From positions 10,838,906 through 10,902,905 of the forward strand of contig OU342819.1 in NCBI GenBank assembly GCA_910591455.2: a stretch of 64,000 nucleotides of DNA, read 5' to 3'. The stretch comes from Pholis gunnellus. Lineage: Eukaryota; Chordata; Actinopteri; Perciformes; Pholidae. Both the position numbers and the translations under genes were made by a program. Shown one piece after another: positions 47,619 through 61,500 of the stretch. The notes beneath the pieces were generated by a model that saw nothing but the letters and a program-made list of their open reading frames with translations, did not search any database and was not told the DNA's origin. Position 1 is the first letter of the stretch. Every line of letters starts with the position of its first letter.

Positions 47619-50600
47619 GGGATTGTTTCAGAGAAAGTGTGTGAGTATGTGTGGACGTACTCCCTCAGCACAGTTTGGATGAGTCACTGTTGCCACTCGT
47701 CAAGCTCCTTCTTTCTCCGAAGTTGCTCTCCAATATGAAGTTGGAAATACCCAGAAAAAAATAATTCTCAAACTTCTTCCTGTAATTCTCTGTTGTCATT
47801 TTTTTTTAATCCAGAGCTTTTTGCCAGAGTGTTAATGTACAGCGACTACAAGTTCATGGCCAGTTACTGAGGCCTGATTGAGTTTTATTGGCTTGTTCTC
47901 ATGTTCTCGTTATCCCACAGGTCTGCGGCTGCTTGGCATCGGGAGAAACCAGTACATTGACCTCATGAACCAGTGCAGGTCTTCCAAAGTAAGACATGTT
48001 TCTAAAATAGCCTTTTAGATAAGCATTCATAGAACAACACTTCATACATTAAGCTCATAGGTTTGTTCATTTTAGCACATTTAGTGTAAAATGCATATGG
48101 AAAAAACTGAATATTTAATCCAGCTGTTTCTCCCCTGATTGGGTCGTCAACAACAAACTGCATATCAATTGTCAATATGCAGACACAGCCTCATAAATGT
48201 TACATTTTCCATATTTTGCCATTGTCTTAAGAATATATTAAAATATTAAAATAGCCTTGTTTATTAGATTTGAGTGACTTGATATCGCTCGTCTCCTTTG
48301 TCAGAAATTCTTCCGCAGGAAATCAGCGCGGGACCTTCTACCGGCCAAACCAGTGGAGATCTCTGTGGAGCCGTGGTGGACGGCACAGACGGGCTACATC
48401 ACCGAAGACGATATCAGGGTGAGATAAGAGAATTATAGGCATGTGTTTAGATACTTAATGTTTAGTGATGGCAGGCTGCGATGGATACGGTGTGAGGAGA
48501 GAGGACAACTTCTTTTATTCTTTTAATCCTCATTCCCTTTTAATGTAAATTACTTTGATCTACAAAACAAGTGTTGGAAGAATGAAGTGTGTTGGCGGTG
48601 TGATTTTTACCCTGAGCTGTCATTGAAATTCATACATGTTACCCACCAAGCTACAATCATTAATCCCGTGAGCCCCTGCACTGCATGTGGAGATCTCATC
48701 TGACTAGAAATACATATTTGCCAAGTCCACAACAGTTCTTCTCCTCTCCACAAGAAAAGAAAGACACACTGAGAACCACGAATCTACAGTTATCATATGT
48801 AAATGTATTCATCCTCCCAGAGACTGCACTACCACTGTTGTTCACTGGAGGTGATTTTTGACAAACAAAGCCACATGTGCAGCTATGCTTTAATGTTGTG
48901 TGTTTGTTGTGTGTAATTGCAGATCTGTTCTCCAGCAGAGAAGAAAGCCATTGATAAGATGATAGACGCTGGTCCTCAGCTGACTGGAACAACGGAGTAC
49001 AACGTGGTGTTAAGTGAGTAACTGTCACATACTATGTTCCCATTTCAAACAACCGTATCTGAATACATCAAAGTCTGATTTAGATTATAAATTATGTTTT
49101 CTAATTATCCTTATTATTAAACTTTAATTCATTTTCACAATATATGCCTATTTTAGAAGAATTATTATTTTATTTGTATCCGTTTACTTCTAGAAAAGCT
49201 TAAAGCACACTTATGATCTGTGCAGTTGTCTGTCTAATCTAAATCTAACTGTTTCTCCGGGTAATAATAGAAATTAATATGTTTGCATTAATGGATTTTT
49301 TAAATCTTTTGAAATTCAGATAGCAAGGGGCAACAGTCTTTTTACAGCTAAAGTGTGAACATAGTGGCTGATACTAATGTTGCAGTTTAAGGACTTTCAT
49401 CAGTGTGCTGGAGTGAATTTGAAAGATGAAGCACAGAGACCAAGTTTGTGTCCATGCAGTTTAAATATCAATTAGAGAGCAGCCATGAACCTCCACTGGA
49501 GTGCTTTTGACTAAGTGGGAAGAAATTAAATCCATGAGACACGAGGCAATGTGACTAGAAGTAGTTGTTCAAATCAGATTTGATTGGCTCAACTTTATTT
49601 CCACTCTTCTCATATTTACAATTTTCTGTTCACACATGATCAATAACATGGACTCGTCTCCACGGCGTGACGCGTGAAGGACTCAGCCAGACATGTCAAC
49701 TTTGTGTCTTTAGGTTTAATTAAAACATTCATTTTTAAGGATTCTGTTACTCTACAGAATTGTTGTTAAAAAAAAAAAAAGAACCCCAATACCAAATACC
49801 TACCCAACAAACAAATGTATCCAAAAAGTCGAATATTTGGGTAAAGCCTTAGATACTATATCAAATGTGCTAACACACTACTGTTTGTTTTTGTACTCCA
49901 GGCTTGTACAACCGGGGATTCATCTACTTGGATGTTCCCATATCTGATGACAGCTGCATCTCAGGTGTGTGTGTGTGTGTGTGTGTGTGTGTTTAAACAT
50001 CCTGCCATTACTGTTCCCAAAGTAATTACCTTCACTAAACTCTGTGATTACCTAAATCACAGCCCTGGGAACATAGGCAGGCTTTATGGGTCATGGACTG
50101 ATCTGAAACGGCGCATGTCGTTACAGATACGTCATTTATTTGCAAAATAAAACAATATTTGTGGAAATATTTTTACAGTTGTTTGTCACCGTTTGTGTTT
50201 TTAGTGCCCCCGCTGGAAGGCTTTGTCATGAACCGCGTCCAGGGCGATTACTTTGAAACGCTGCTCTACAAAATCTTTGTGTCCATTGATGAGCAGACAA
50301 ACGTAGCGGAGGTAGGCTGTAGAAATGGGTGTTATTGTTCTCGCCTGCTGTGCTCATTGAATGTAAAGTGTGTGTGTGTGTGTGTGTTTATTGATCAACT
50401 TTTCAACCGAGTCCTATTTCCTTTCTCTCTCCCGCTCCTTCCTCCTCATGTGCCTCTCAGCTGGCGAACGTGTTGGAGATTGACTTGGACTTAGTGAAGG
50501 TGAGTATCCTCCTGCTGCAGACTGTGCGAGTCTCATTGTAATGTATGGACTAAAGTGCTGTTTTTCACAAGAGGAAGGCAAAATGGTAGATCTGAGAAAC

Positions 50601-51890
50601 ATGGCCCCCGCTTTCTAAAATTGACACTGTCAAACCAGAGGTAATTTCCTCTGGTTCCACAGCGGTTTTGAAGTGCTTTTGAGAAATGCTTTTAGCCTCT
50701 CTGTATGCTTTAAGGCACACAGTGTAGCAGTAGAAAGAAATGAAGTGAAAAGCCTTGTTCGTGTTTTGATCATTGATGTTTTGTAGCCAAATTTTGAGAT
50801 TCTAAGAAATTAAAACAATGTTTTCCTTGTTCTTTTGAATTTTCTTTCCTACGTAAATGTGACTACTGGCAATTTGTTTTATAAATATATTTGATATAAT
50901 TTATTTGATTATATAGTCTAGTAAGGAGATATTTCTGCTCAATTTGGCTGTTTGGTGTACGCACAGTACACCTGAGAGATTGTCTCACACACACACACAC
51001 GTTGTTTCAGGTTAGCGCCATCGTGCCCCATGACTCCCCATGCTCCCTATCAGACACAGAGCCAAACTCCCTCTCGGTGTTTTGACTTCCACTGTGAAGA
51101 GCCAAAGTCATTTCAATTCCTGCTGCTGGATAGCAGCACTTAAGAGAAGTGGCTGAAGCGGTTTGCTGCGATTCTCCGGGAGAAACCCTGTAACTTCAGA
51201 GATGATTGAGATGTCTAAGAGGTCTCCTTTGTGCAGAACTATTCCCTACGCAAGTTCAACTTTCTCTTGTGTAATGACTACCTCGCGGGCTGAGTCACTT
51301 CGCTGTGTTTCTTTTGATATGATAAGAGGAGGGCTAAGAGTTGACCTCAGCTTGCACCTCAGAGGTGTTGAACGCAATCAAGCCCGCCATACTTTACTGA
51401 GCTGGCCTGTTCAGCAGGAATAACATATTTTTCGGCAAGGTAAATCTCGAGTTAAGTAGATAATGGAAAAAACAGCCAACTCTTTAGTGGAAAGTACACA
51501 GTGTTACCCTTTTTCTCTTTTGAGTCACTAGACATTAAGTAATGCCTTTTTAATTGTAGACCCTGTTGGGCATTGAGAGAACATCACCCAAAAGAGTATT
51601 CACATTGTTTTCATTCTCCATTATCTTCGTCTATCCTCACCTGAAGTATAACTCAGCTCAGTAGTGACAGTCCCACAGGGTGATAGGTCACTGGTTGAGG
51701 ATATATGACAGTGAAAGAGTGTCAGATTTCTGTGGACCAAACGTCTTTTGACTGTGTTTTTACGTGTGCTTCATCAGAATGCAGTTTCCATGTACTGTCG
51801 TCTCGGCTTCGCTGTAAAGAAAGGTCAGGTGATCAGCTCAGAGCAGCTCCACCCTACCTGGAAGAACGCCCCGTCTCTCAACAGACTCAA
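42762..51890 (+). CDS. fam91a1: fam91a1 exons 1-11: FAM91 N-terminal domain
   Basis: Residues 1-320. Landmarks: [20 protein letters not shown] (exon 3), [20 protein letters not shown] (exons 3-4), [20 protein letters not shown] (exon 5), [19 protein letters not shown] (exon 6), [13 protein letters not shown] (exon 8), [20 protein letters not shown] (exon 9) and [19 protein letters not shown] (exon 11). This is the highly conserved half; in the literature the N-terminal part contacts TBC1D23. Confidence 0.96.
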
Positions 51891-54800
51891 GTATGTGCAG
51901 GAGGCCAAAACCAACCATTCACCACTTAGAATACAGCTGGAAGTGGCGCCATGTGTTGAACCATGTTTGCCCATAAACTTGGTTTATTTTACATTTTTAG
52001 AAGTATTTTTAAAAATCTAGTAAAAAATTTTAAAACGTTTCTGGTTATTTTTTTTTTCTACTGGTGTAGAAATTACAACTGTGGTCACCAGCATCTTCTC
52101 GTCCACCTAGTAAATCCTTTAAGCTCTTGATCAGGACATATCGTTTATCTAAAGTATTTGATTCATTTTAATTGAATAAAGCACTATGCTTGGTTTGATT
52201 GTGGTTTCACTGTGGCTCTGTCCCCTGTGTTAGGAGCACCATGGACCCTCAGAAGATGCTGCTGTCCTGGGAGCAGGGCAGTCCTGTCATGGAGGGAGGC
52301 TCCTCAGCCACCGACACCGACACCACCAGTCTGGAAGAAGGTCCGTGTGGTCACACGCACACACGCACACACACGCACACACACACGCACACAGATGTTG
52401 CTGTGTATGCAAATATATACACTTCTTGATGTATGCACACAAAGCACTTTCTGAATATCTTCAGAAGTTTTGAAGCAGCTGTGCTAATTAATCTCCAAGA
52501 AAGCTCAGCCATGCTTCTGAAAGAAATTCTCACATTAATGTGTTTTTGTTTGACTTTATTATGTATGTTAAGCGGGACTGTTGCTCAGACTAACAAATTG
52601 GATGTTAACAAAGTTGCTTTTCGACAAACCCATTTACATGTTAATATTCAATTTACTTTATTTGAGAAAGAGGCATGGTTTTGGTTGGTCTGTGTAAACA
52701 CATTGAATTTGCATGAATTTAAAAGCTCATATCCTCCATTTATGAATGCTACAACGTAGCCATTGTGCTATTACATGCATCGATGTTGTGGCAGAGTGGT
52801 ATTGCTCTTGTTATATGTATTTTTTTTCGGTGTCTTTGTAGCAGACACAGGAAGCGTAAGCAGCCTCAGCATCCCAGCCGCACCCACAAAGAGGATTGCC
52901 TTCCTCTTTGACTCCACTCTCACAGCCTTCCTCATGATGGGCAACCTTTCTCCGGTTAGTGACTGGATGTGTACATGAGAAAATGCACAGAAGGCTTAAT
53001 AGGCTTAATTATTTTTTAACAAATGATCCCTCCCTCTTGTGTCCTCCTATCAGAACCTGAAGAGTCATGCAGTGACCATGTTTGAGGTGGGTAAGCTGTC
53101 TGATGAGACTCTGGACAGCTTCCTGGCTGAGTTGGAGAAGGTGAGACCAGCAATGGAAACGGAGACTTGCTAGTGTATCTAGTAAAGCCTCGGTCATGAA
53201 ACACCAGAGGATACTAAATCAAAAGTAGAAAATAAATTATCGGTCAACGTGTACATTTTCACAGGTATACACTCAACTTGAATGTATTTCCTGGTTTCAG
53301 GTGGAGAGCACAGCGGAGGGCGAGGCCCAGCGCTACTTTGACCACGCTCTGACCCTGAAAAACACCATCCTTTTCTTGCGCTACAACAAAGAACTCACCC
53401 AGGACCAGGGACCTGACATCCCAAATATAGGTAATTATACAGTTACGCCCTCTTTGTCATCTCCTTTATGGGCAAATACATGCAAGACCAAGGGGTCATG
53501 CACCTATACATGTTTATACATGTGGTAAACCGGCAGCTTGGAGCACAGGTTTGTTTTTGCGTGTTATTATGCAGCTAGCATGCTGGTTTTGGTTTTAAGT
53601 TCTGATTTGCCGTCGCCTACAACGGCAAGCTAATGAAATAGAAGCTCATATTTTTGTCTGCACACAGTTCTCTTTGGGCTTATTAGTATTTAGCCGGTTG
53701 ACATCATCTGTTACACAAATCATCTTTTTATGGTTGTTAAAAAATAATTTTCAAATCTGCAAAATATGAATCAAAGAAATTTAAGGTGAGAGCTGGAACG
53801 TGCAGATCATCATCAGTGACAAACAGAAATGTTTCTATTTATCGAAGTATTAAAAACTATGTAAAAAACAATTATGCAAAAATCTGGGTAAAAATCTGAT
53901 TTTTGGGGGTTAACTGACACTAATTTTCAGTAAATCTGCAGCTAACACTTTCTCCCAATTTTCATCTTGTCTCTCTATTATTGAAACGATATTCTGAGCT
54001 ATCATTGCGGCGAACAACTCCTGTAAATGGCTCCTATTCAACTACTTAAACTTGTTCTGCGGTCTTCAATAATAAGTAATGAAGCATTTCAAAGTTATTT
54101 TTATGGGAACTTTTTGGAAGCAACAAAGGGGAAAAGGATTTTCTGTTTGTGCTGCATTTGGCAAACTTCTGTCGCTCTCGGCTCTCTGTCTCCCCTCATC
54201 TGTGTCTGAATAGTTTTCCTTGAAAATGGTCATACTGTGTATTCCTGTCAATCCAGAGTGAAGCTGTATTGTTCTTCTGGTGTCTTGAGGGGAAGCGGGA
54301 GAGAGTTAGTCCTCCAACGACGACAAAGCAAATCTCTGAGTTTCCATGTAGCCACCGTTGTGCCACCAGATGCCGTTTGTTTGGTTTGGCAGGGTGCCTC
54401 ATCTCTGATTGTCTTATCTCTCAGTTGTCTTCAGCTGCTGCTGCAGGAGGCTGCTGAGAAGCCAACTAAACCCGCAATGATACAAAGACTGATAACAATA
54501 TCAACCATAACAATGATAATAATACATTATTATTATTGCATGACGGAAATCAGCATCCAAACCTTTAGAAAATACAGCATGAAGCAGCAGTCTCATTGCG
54601 TCAAGTGTTTGTTCCACTCTTATGTTGTGGAATAAATACAAACATCTGGTCCTTGACCTGCTTTACAGAGTTTCAGTCAGTTCTTTGCATTTGCGAAACT
54701 CTACTCTTGTACTGATTTTATTTCTTACATTATCACCATTAGCACATCATAGACGCTTCTTACCCCTTAGATTTATAATTAGGAGGCAAGAAGTGATTAT

Positions 54801-55547
54801 TGAATCCAAGAATGCCAAGTTTACACTGTGTCCTTTGAGAGGACTCTCTTCTAAACACCACGGCCATGAAGAAAGAACCTTTACTCTGCTTTTACAGTTA
54901 CTGTTTGATGCAGCCACACTTGGCATATTAATTTACAGGATTTGTCTCATGTCTGCACAGTGTGTATTTATAAGGCTACAGTCAACAGCTAGTTAACTTA
55001 GCTTAGCATAAGGACTGGAAACTGGGGGGAAACAGCTAGCCAAAATGTTCTACTATTGCTGACTTCTATTCTACTACTATCCATGCAGTTACTTCAGAAA
55101 CGTCCCAGAAGAAAACTGTATACATACAACTAATGACTCGCACTATTTTCTATAGAAGTTCTAACTGTCCCCCTGGTTTTTCCCCCCAACTAGGCTTCCC
55201 CTTGGACATGTTGCGCTGTGAGAGCCTGCTGGGTCTGGACCAGGCCACCTGCAGCCGTGTCCTCAACAAGAACTACAAGCTGCTGGTCTCAATGGCGCCG
55301 CTGAGCAACGAGATCAGGCCCATCAGCAGCTGCACGCCTCAGGTATGACGCCTGGAGGGAGGGAGAGCAGAGGGGACACACGGCATCCTGCTGGGATTTT
55401 GGATCAAATGTTGAAGGTCTTAGAGTTGTGTGTTTGTGTTTTAGTCGACAGTTCATGTGCTTGTGTGTGTGTGTGTGTGTGTGTGTGTTCTCTATTTGAT
55501 TGTGTTTGCCCTCTTGCCGTGTGTACACACTTGTGTTCCCGGAGTGA

Positions 55548-55588
<41 letters not shown>

Positions 55589-58500
55589 CTTGTGGGCACT
55601 CAGCCTGCAGTTGCCCCCAACAACAAGGCTACACAAAGAGAGAGGGAGGGAGGGAGGGAGGGAGGAAGGGAGGCAGGGAGGCGAGGCTCATGGGTAATTA
55701 TTCTGCCTGGCCACACTCCAGCTTTGTAGCTGAGCTCAGAGAGACTGAGGGAAAGAAAGTTAAACTCTTGTTGCGCTGTTCACACTGCTGTTTATTCTCA
55801 CGCTGCTGGGACTCCGTGAAGTGGAATTCAGTGAATTATTTTCTGCTCACATCTCTTATAACCGCTTCAATTTCTGCTTCTCCGACATAAGAACGACACA
55901 GACACGACTAGAATGGTGCTCTCAGTAGAGTGCAGGTCTCCACCAGGTCTAGACAGAAATGGGCTGTAAGTTGTGGTGTCACACCAACCACAAGAGCTCC
56001 TTGAGCATGCAGTCATAACTCGCCACCCAAAATATTATGCAGTTTGCTGCGGACAGACACGTAGGTGCACACTCACTTACGGACTCGCGCACACATGCGG
56101 TTGATTGCATATTCCTCCTGGCGGAGATAATTATTCTCCTCTGTCTCTGTTGCTTTTTTCCATTTGTGTTCATGTAAGAAATTACATGTAAAAAAAACGT
56201 GTGAGGATGTAGACATGTGTATGCATTAGTTACACTTACACATGTGTATATGTTTGTTTCTCCCTGCAGCACATTGGCCCGGCTATCCCTGAGGTGAGCT
56301 CCATCTGGTTCAAACTGTACCTGTACCATGTGACCGGCCAAGGCCCGCCGTCTCTGCTGCTCTCCAAAGGCTCCAGGCTCCGCAAACTGCCGGACACATT
56401 CCAGGTAAGCCCAGACTAATAATGAATCAGGTGGGTAGGTTGAATGAGTGTAGGTCCACAGTTGAGATAGTATGCTCATACAGACACTGTATAAGCTGTA
56501 GAAATCTCTTTGAAGTCAGATAAGAAAAGCCCTACATGTGATAAGAACAACTACATTTTGAGCCTGATCAAATATGTGATTGGAAACATTTTCTTTGTCT
56601 TTTTTTGTGTGTGCAAAAAACACTTATATACTATATGCATCCTAACAAAATATAAGAATATCAGTGAGTCATAGCAGAGTCATGAAGCCCAAAGCAAAAA
56701 AATAAATAAAATTTAATTGGGACCTTGCCGCTTCAGAGCACTGGAGGTCAAATTCAACGCAGTTTCCTTCCTCCCCGTTAACCTTCATTTCTTAACAAAG
56801 CACCTAGCGCATCACTGTCACAGTCATACCAAACCCTGCACCTGCAGTTTCCCCTCCAAGGCTTTCTGATGGTCTTGGAATTTTTTAACTATCCTGGGAA
56901 TGTGCAAAAAGGGAACAAAAGAGAATTTGATGAAGTGAATTCTCAGGGGAGGAAAGGTAATATCATGCAAATGGGTCATTTTATTGGAACATAGCAGCAT
57001 GTATTTTTCTACTTCTTGTATACTTGTCATTTTATTTAACAATTTAACAGTTTTTCTTCACGGTAAACTTAACTGTAGGATTTCCTCCTCCATCACTTTC
57101 AGAGCTGAGAATAATCAACTAAACAGAGAAGAATTAACACCTTTATTTCATGGAAAGGATCTGTCTCAGTTAAGGAAAGCCATGCAACCATCATGACATC
57201 AGTCACAGGGTGGAGATTTCATTATTTGACGTTTGACGTAGTGAAACGTCAAAAAGTTGATGAATGGAGGAGTGATGTTTCCTCTCCTTCTTTGTTTTTG
57301 ACTGAGATGATGATGTACATGTTCTCACCATTGTAGAGGACAGAGGTAGTCTTTTAAGTGTTATATGAAATAATACATCAAATATTAAATAATATATGAA
57401 AAGCATTCTTATCATTATTAGTAATCACTCACCTCAGTATGGTGAGTGATGAGCAGTTGTACTCCCATGATGCCGTTCACCATCACGCCCCGGTCTGGAT
57501 GGGTTCAGTGATTAGCAGCTGTGGAATAATAACTTCCTTGACCCGTCTTTTTCTCTCTATCCAGTCCTACGACAGGTTGTTGATCACCTCCTGGGGTCAC
57601 GACCCCGGAGTCGTGCCTTCATCCAACGTACTGACCATGCTCAACGACGCCCTCACACACTCTGCTGTACTGATCCAGGTACACACACACCACACACCAC
57701 ACACCACACACCACACACACACACAAGCTCCACTTTTACAGTGTTGTTGTTTCAGAATGTTTACATTCATAAGCAAAATACAGCAGGTCAACGGAGTAGA
57801 CTACAAAAAACATTGTATAACCAGACAGAGATCAAGATCCAATTAATGAGTAATACCAAAGTTAATAAACAACCAGTATACAAGGCCAGTTAGTAGTTAG
57901 TAGTGCCAATTTAAGTGCCTTCAAAGGCCAAACTCAGGTGGAGGGCCTTAAGTGGCGCTTTGAATGACTCAGTGGAGGAGTCAGAGCTGATGTGGTGGGG
58001 TACTTTGTTCTACAGACTGTGATATTATGTATGTACTCTGTGTGTTTTCAATAATAACACGTGTGTGTGTGTGTGTGTGTGTTACCCTCAGGGTCACGGT
58101 ATGCACGGCCATGGAGAAAGCGTTCACATCCCGTTTCCCTTTAATGCAGAAGATCTGAAAGGAGGTGAGTTATTATATGGAGGTAAAGCTTTAAAGTCAC
58201 TTAGTGACAGCCTAAATGTTACGCTAATACAAGATTCAATTAAAGTAATGCAGTGACAAGACTCATTCCTAGACTCCGGGGTGAGGGAGGTAAAAACCAC
58301 ACTTTAGTATATTTTATATATATTATAGTTTTTTCAGCGTCGCCGTAAACCAGATTATTTTATAAGCATGAAAGATAATAAAGACAGGATTTAGGACTAT
58401 TTGACCAGATACAGCAAATTCATTGCTTGATGTCATTTGCTGGTTATTTTAAGTCTGTTGCCGGTTTCTTTTATGTGACATTTCCCGTGCTGTTTGTTTT

Positions 58501-61500
58501 AACTTGTTTTGCCGTTTTTGTTTTAAGAATGCTGTTTGTTCTTGTATGTTGCTGCCTTGGCCAGGACTCCTTTGTAAAAGAGATTCTGAATCTCAATGGG
58601 AATATTTCTGGTAAATAATGGTTAAATAAATAAAATAGATACCCTAAATCAGTATTCGTGTACTGTCACTGCCGTGTTGTGCGTCAATTAAGGACCTGCT
58701 CTCAGTCAAGCCTCAGTCAAGCCTTTCTCTGGTGACTCAAATATTATCCGCTTTTGGCTTTGAGGGTTTTAAGTCGTCAAACATCATAAAAGGAATTAGA
58801 ATCCTCTGAAATCCTTCTCTTGTGAATTTGTGTGCGAAGCTTAACACTAACACTCATCCCTCTAATACATTTTATATCACAAAATGACACCCTTTATGAA
58901 TACCATACCGTTCAGAGATATTAATAGAAGTAAAAATGGAAATCCCGTTTATCAGTTTGAGTGCTGACCTTCAAGCTTAACTCCCATTGTTTGTGTTGGC
59001 TCTCCTTCCTGTGCAGAGTTCTCCTACTCCAACATGTGTGTGCACAAGGCGCTGCAGAAGCTGAAGGAGAACGTGGATCTGGAGCACCAGTGCGGCTACA
59101 TCACCATGCTCAATGCCAACAACAGGCACCGTCGCAGGGCCAGCGACAGTGCTGAGTGCAGAGGTGGGGGGGATTCTTTTTTTGGACCGTGTGCACATGC
59201 AGATGTTTGCATGTGAGAGACGAGACGTATCGCTGAATTAGTAACAATGTCCTTGCCTCTGATGGCAATTGGCACTGATGGTGCAAATTAGATAAAGACT
59301 GCTCACGGGTCCAGTTCGATTATTCTGTTCGTCTGCTTAATTGGGTTCCGTATTGTGACAGCCTTTGCTAATGGATGTGGATCGAACAGTATTAGCCTTT
59401 ACCTAACTGATTGAATGTTGCTGACGTCATTTATCACAGTTTGTTTAGCATAGATATTTATGTACGTAACAGTAATGTCCAGCTTTTGTTTTAATTAACA
59501 GACTTAAAGGAGTGATTTCCAAAGTTTTGCATTTATTGAAGCTTCTTCGCTGAAAGGCATTGCAGCTGTAATCTCGATGTGAATCAACCTTTCTGTGCCT
59601 TAATGCTTCTGAAAATGTGTTGCTTTCCTTCAAGGGGACACCCATCTAGGTGGAGGCCTGGACAACAACGGCAGCACCGAGTCCTTTGAGCTCGTGACAG
59701 AAGAAAACAACGGGGAAATCAAAGGAAAGACAGAAAGTAGGTCTACTTTTGTCGTTAATGTAAGGAATACGTCGCCCACAAAATGACCGTTTGTTACTCA
59801 CCCCGTGTTACCTTGAATTCTTGACGAACACTTAGTTTTTCTCACTTGCCTCCACGGTGAATGGAGAATTAATAAAACGCAGAAAAGTCTTGATGAATTG
59901 AAGTATATGGGGGGGCCGCGTTTAACGTAAAACTATATTAAAACATCTGTTCATAAACTCATAAAACTCAAAAAGGCTTTCTTCAATCAGCGTGAAGGCA
60001 TGCAAGAAAAATGTCTTCAAGAATTCGACAGATGGTTATTTTGTGGGTGAAGTATTTCTTTAGCGTATATATTTTTTTACATGTTTTCTATACTTAATCC
60101 GATGTTTGAGAGATGGGAAAGAGTAGAATGGGAGACCAGCATATCCTTGTTAATGGTATGTGTCTCATGTATGTCACCCCCATCCCTCCTCTCCCTGGCT
60201 AACCCCTTTCTTTCAGCCCTTTCATCTGAAGATGAGTGGGTCCCTCTTGAACTGTGCTTCGGCATGCCCCTCTTCAGCTCCGAGCTAAACCGCAAAGTGT
60301 GTCGAAAAATCGCCTCGCACAAACTGTGCAGCAACGAAAGGTACAAAAAAAGACAAACGAAAAAACACTCAGCATCCTCCGGGATTTCACTTTTGATTAC
60401 AACATTGACAAAAGTGTAAAGACGAGTGTTGTTGGAAGTGCTAGACTTTATCTTTGTTGTTTCAGCCTTCAAGAGCTACTTCACTCGAGCCGAAAGCTAT
60501 CGCTGAAGGTGTTGAGCTTCGTGCAGTCATTCCAGGTAAAAACACTCTGCTGTCCTCTCAGGTCGCCACTTAAACTTGCAGAAAAGAAATAACAATTTCC
60601 AGTGAAAAAAAATCAGTAATCACGGATTTAATTTTACAAATGCACCAATGAGTTCATCCTTATTTTGTTGCTGTACATTTGCAAAACCCACAAATATATT
60701 TTATCATTGAAAATAGACCTCTAATTTAAGGTAAATATTGAAACTAGTGTTTTGTGAAAAAGTGTTTTTATTTTATTGAAAGATGAAAGACGGACCATCA
60801 ACATACCAAACATAGAGTTTATTGTACATCTATTGTGCAGAAAGTCAAAGGGGAAACAAAAGAAAGACATGGGAGAAAACAAAGAAACAAAACAGGAATT
60901 CAAGACAATTATCATAGTTAAATGTTAACATGGGGTTACGTGAGAGTTGGGCTAAGATAGAAATGATGTATTCTGTTGATTTGCAAATGTTTTAGTTGTT
61001 GTTTCAGTCTGTGTGGATCTGTGTAAGAATGAGGGAAGAGAGAACAGAAAAAGACAAAACAATATAAAGCAGGAAGGAACATTTAAAAAAAAAAAGCCCA
61101 ATTTAATAGAAAGGGGATAAGCTTGGTGAATATGTAGCCTTTTACCCCTTCTGCATATTTCATACATACATTTTAAGTCGCATGATTTAGCGTTTGTAAC
61201 CGGCTGTGTGGAGGCATACAACCGTGATGCGATAATTATAGTTTGTCCCGGAGAAGTTTATCCTTGTCCCATAAATCTTCCACTCTACCTGGTGATCTGA
61301 TCTGTGGCATTTTGCCCTGTGTTTGGCAGGACGGCATGCAGCCCTCTGACCTGGACAGTGGCGTGTCGAACCCTCTCAGTCAGCCCCCAGCGGAGTCTGG
61401 TGTCCCCCTGCCCGCCCTCAACCTCTTCTTCAAGGACGGGCAGCTGAGGGAGTGGAGCGGACGGGCCCCTCCTCCTCTGGATATCACAGCTCTGCAGAAG

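Noticed and set aside
47442..47738. Open frames of Cys-Val or His-Thr repeats
   Set aside because: They are translations of the GT/CA microsatellite. The same applies to 55289-55890 and 52199-52454.
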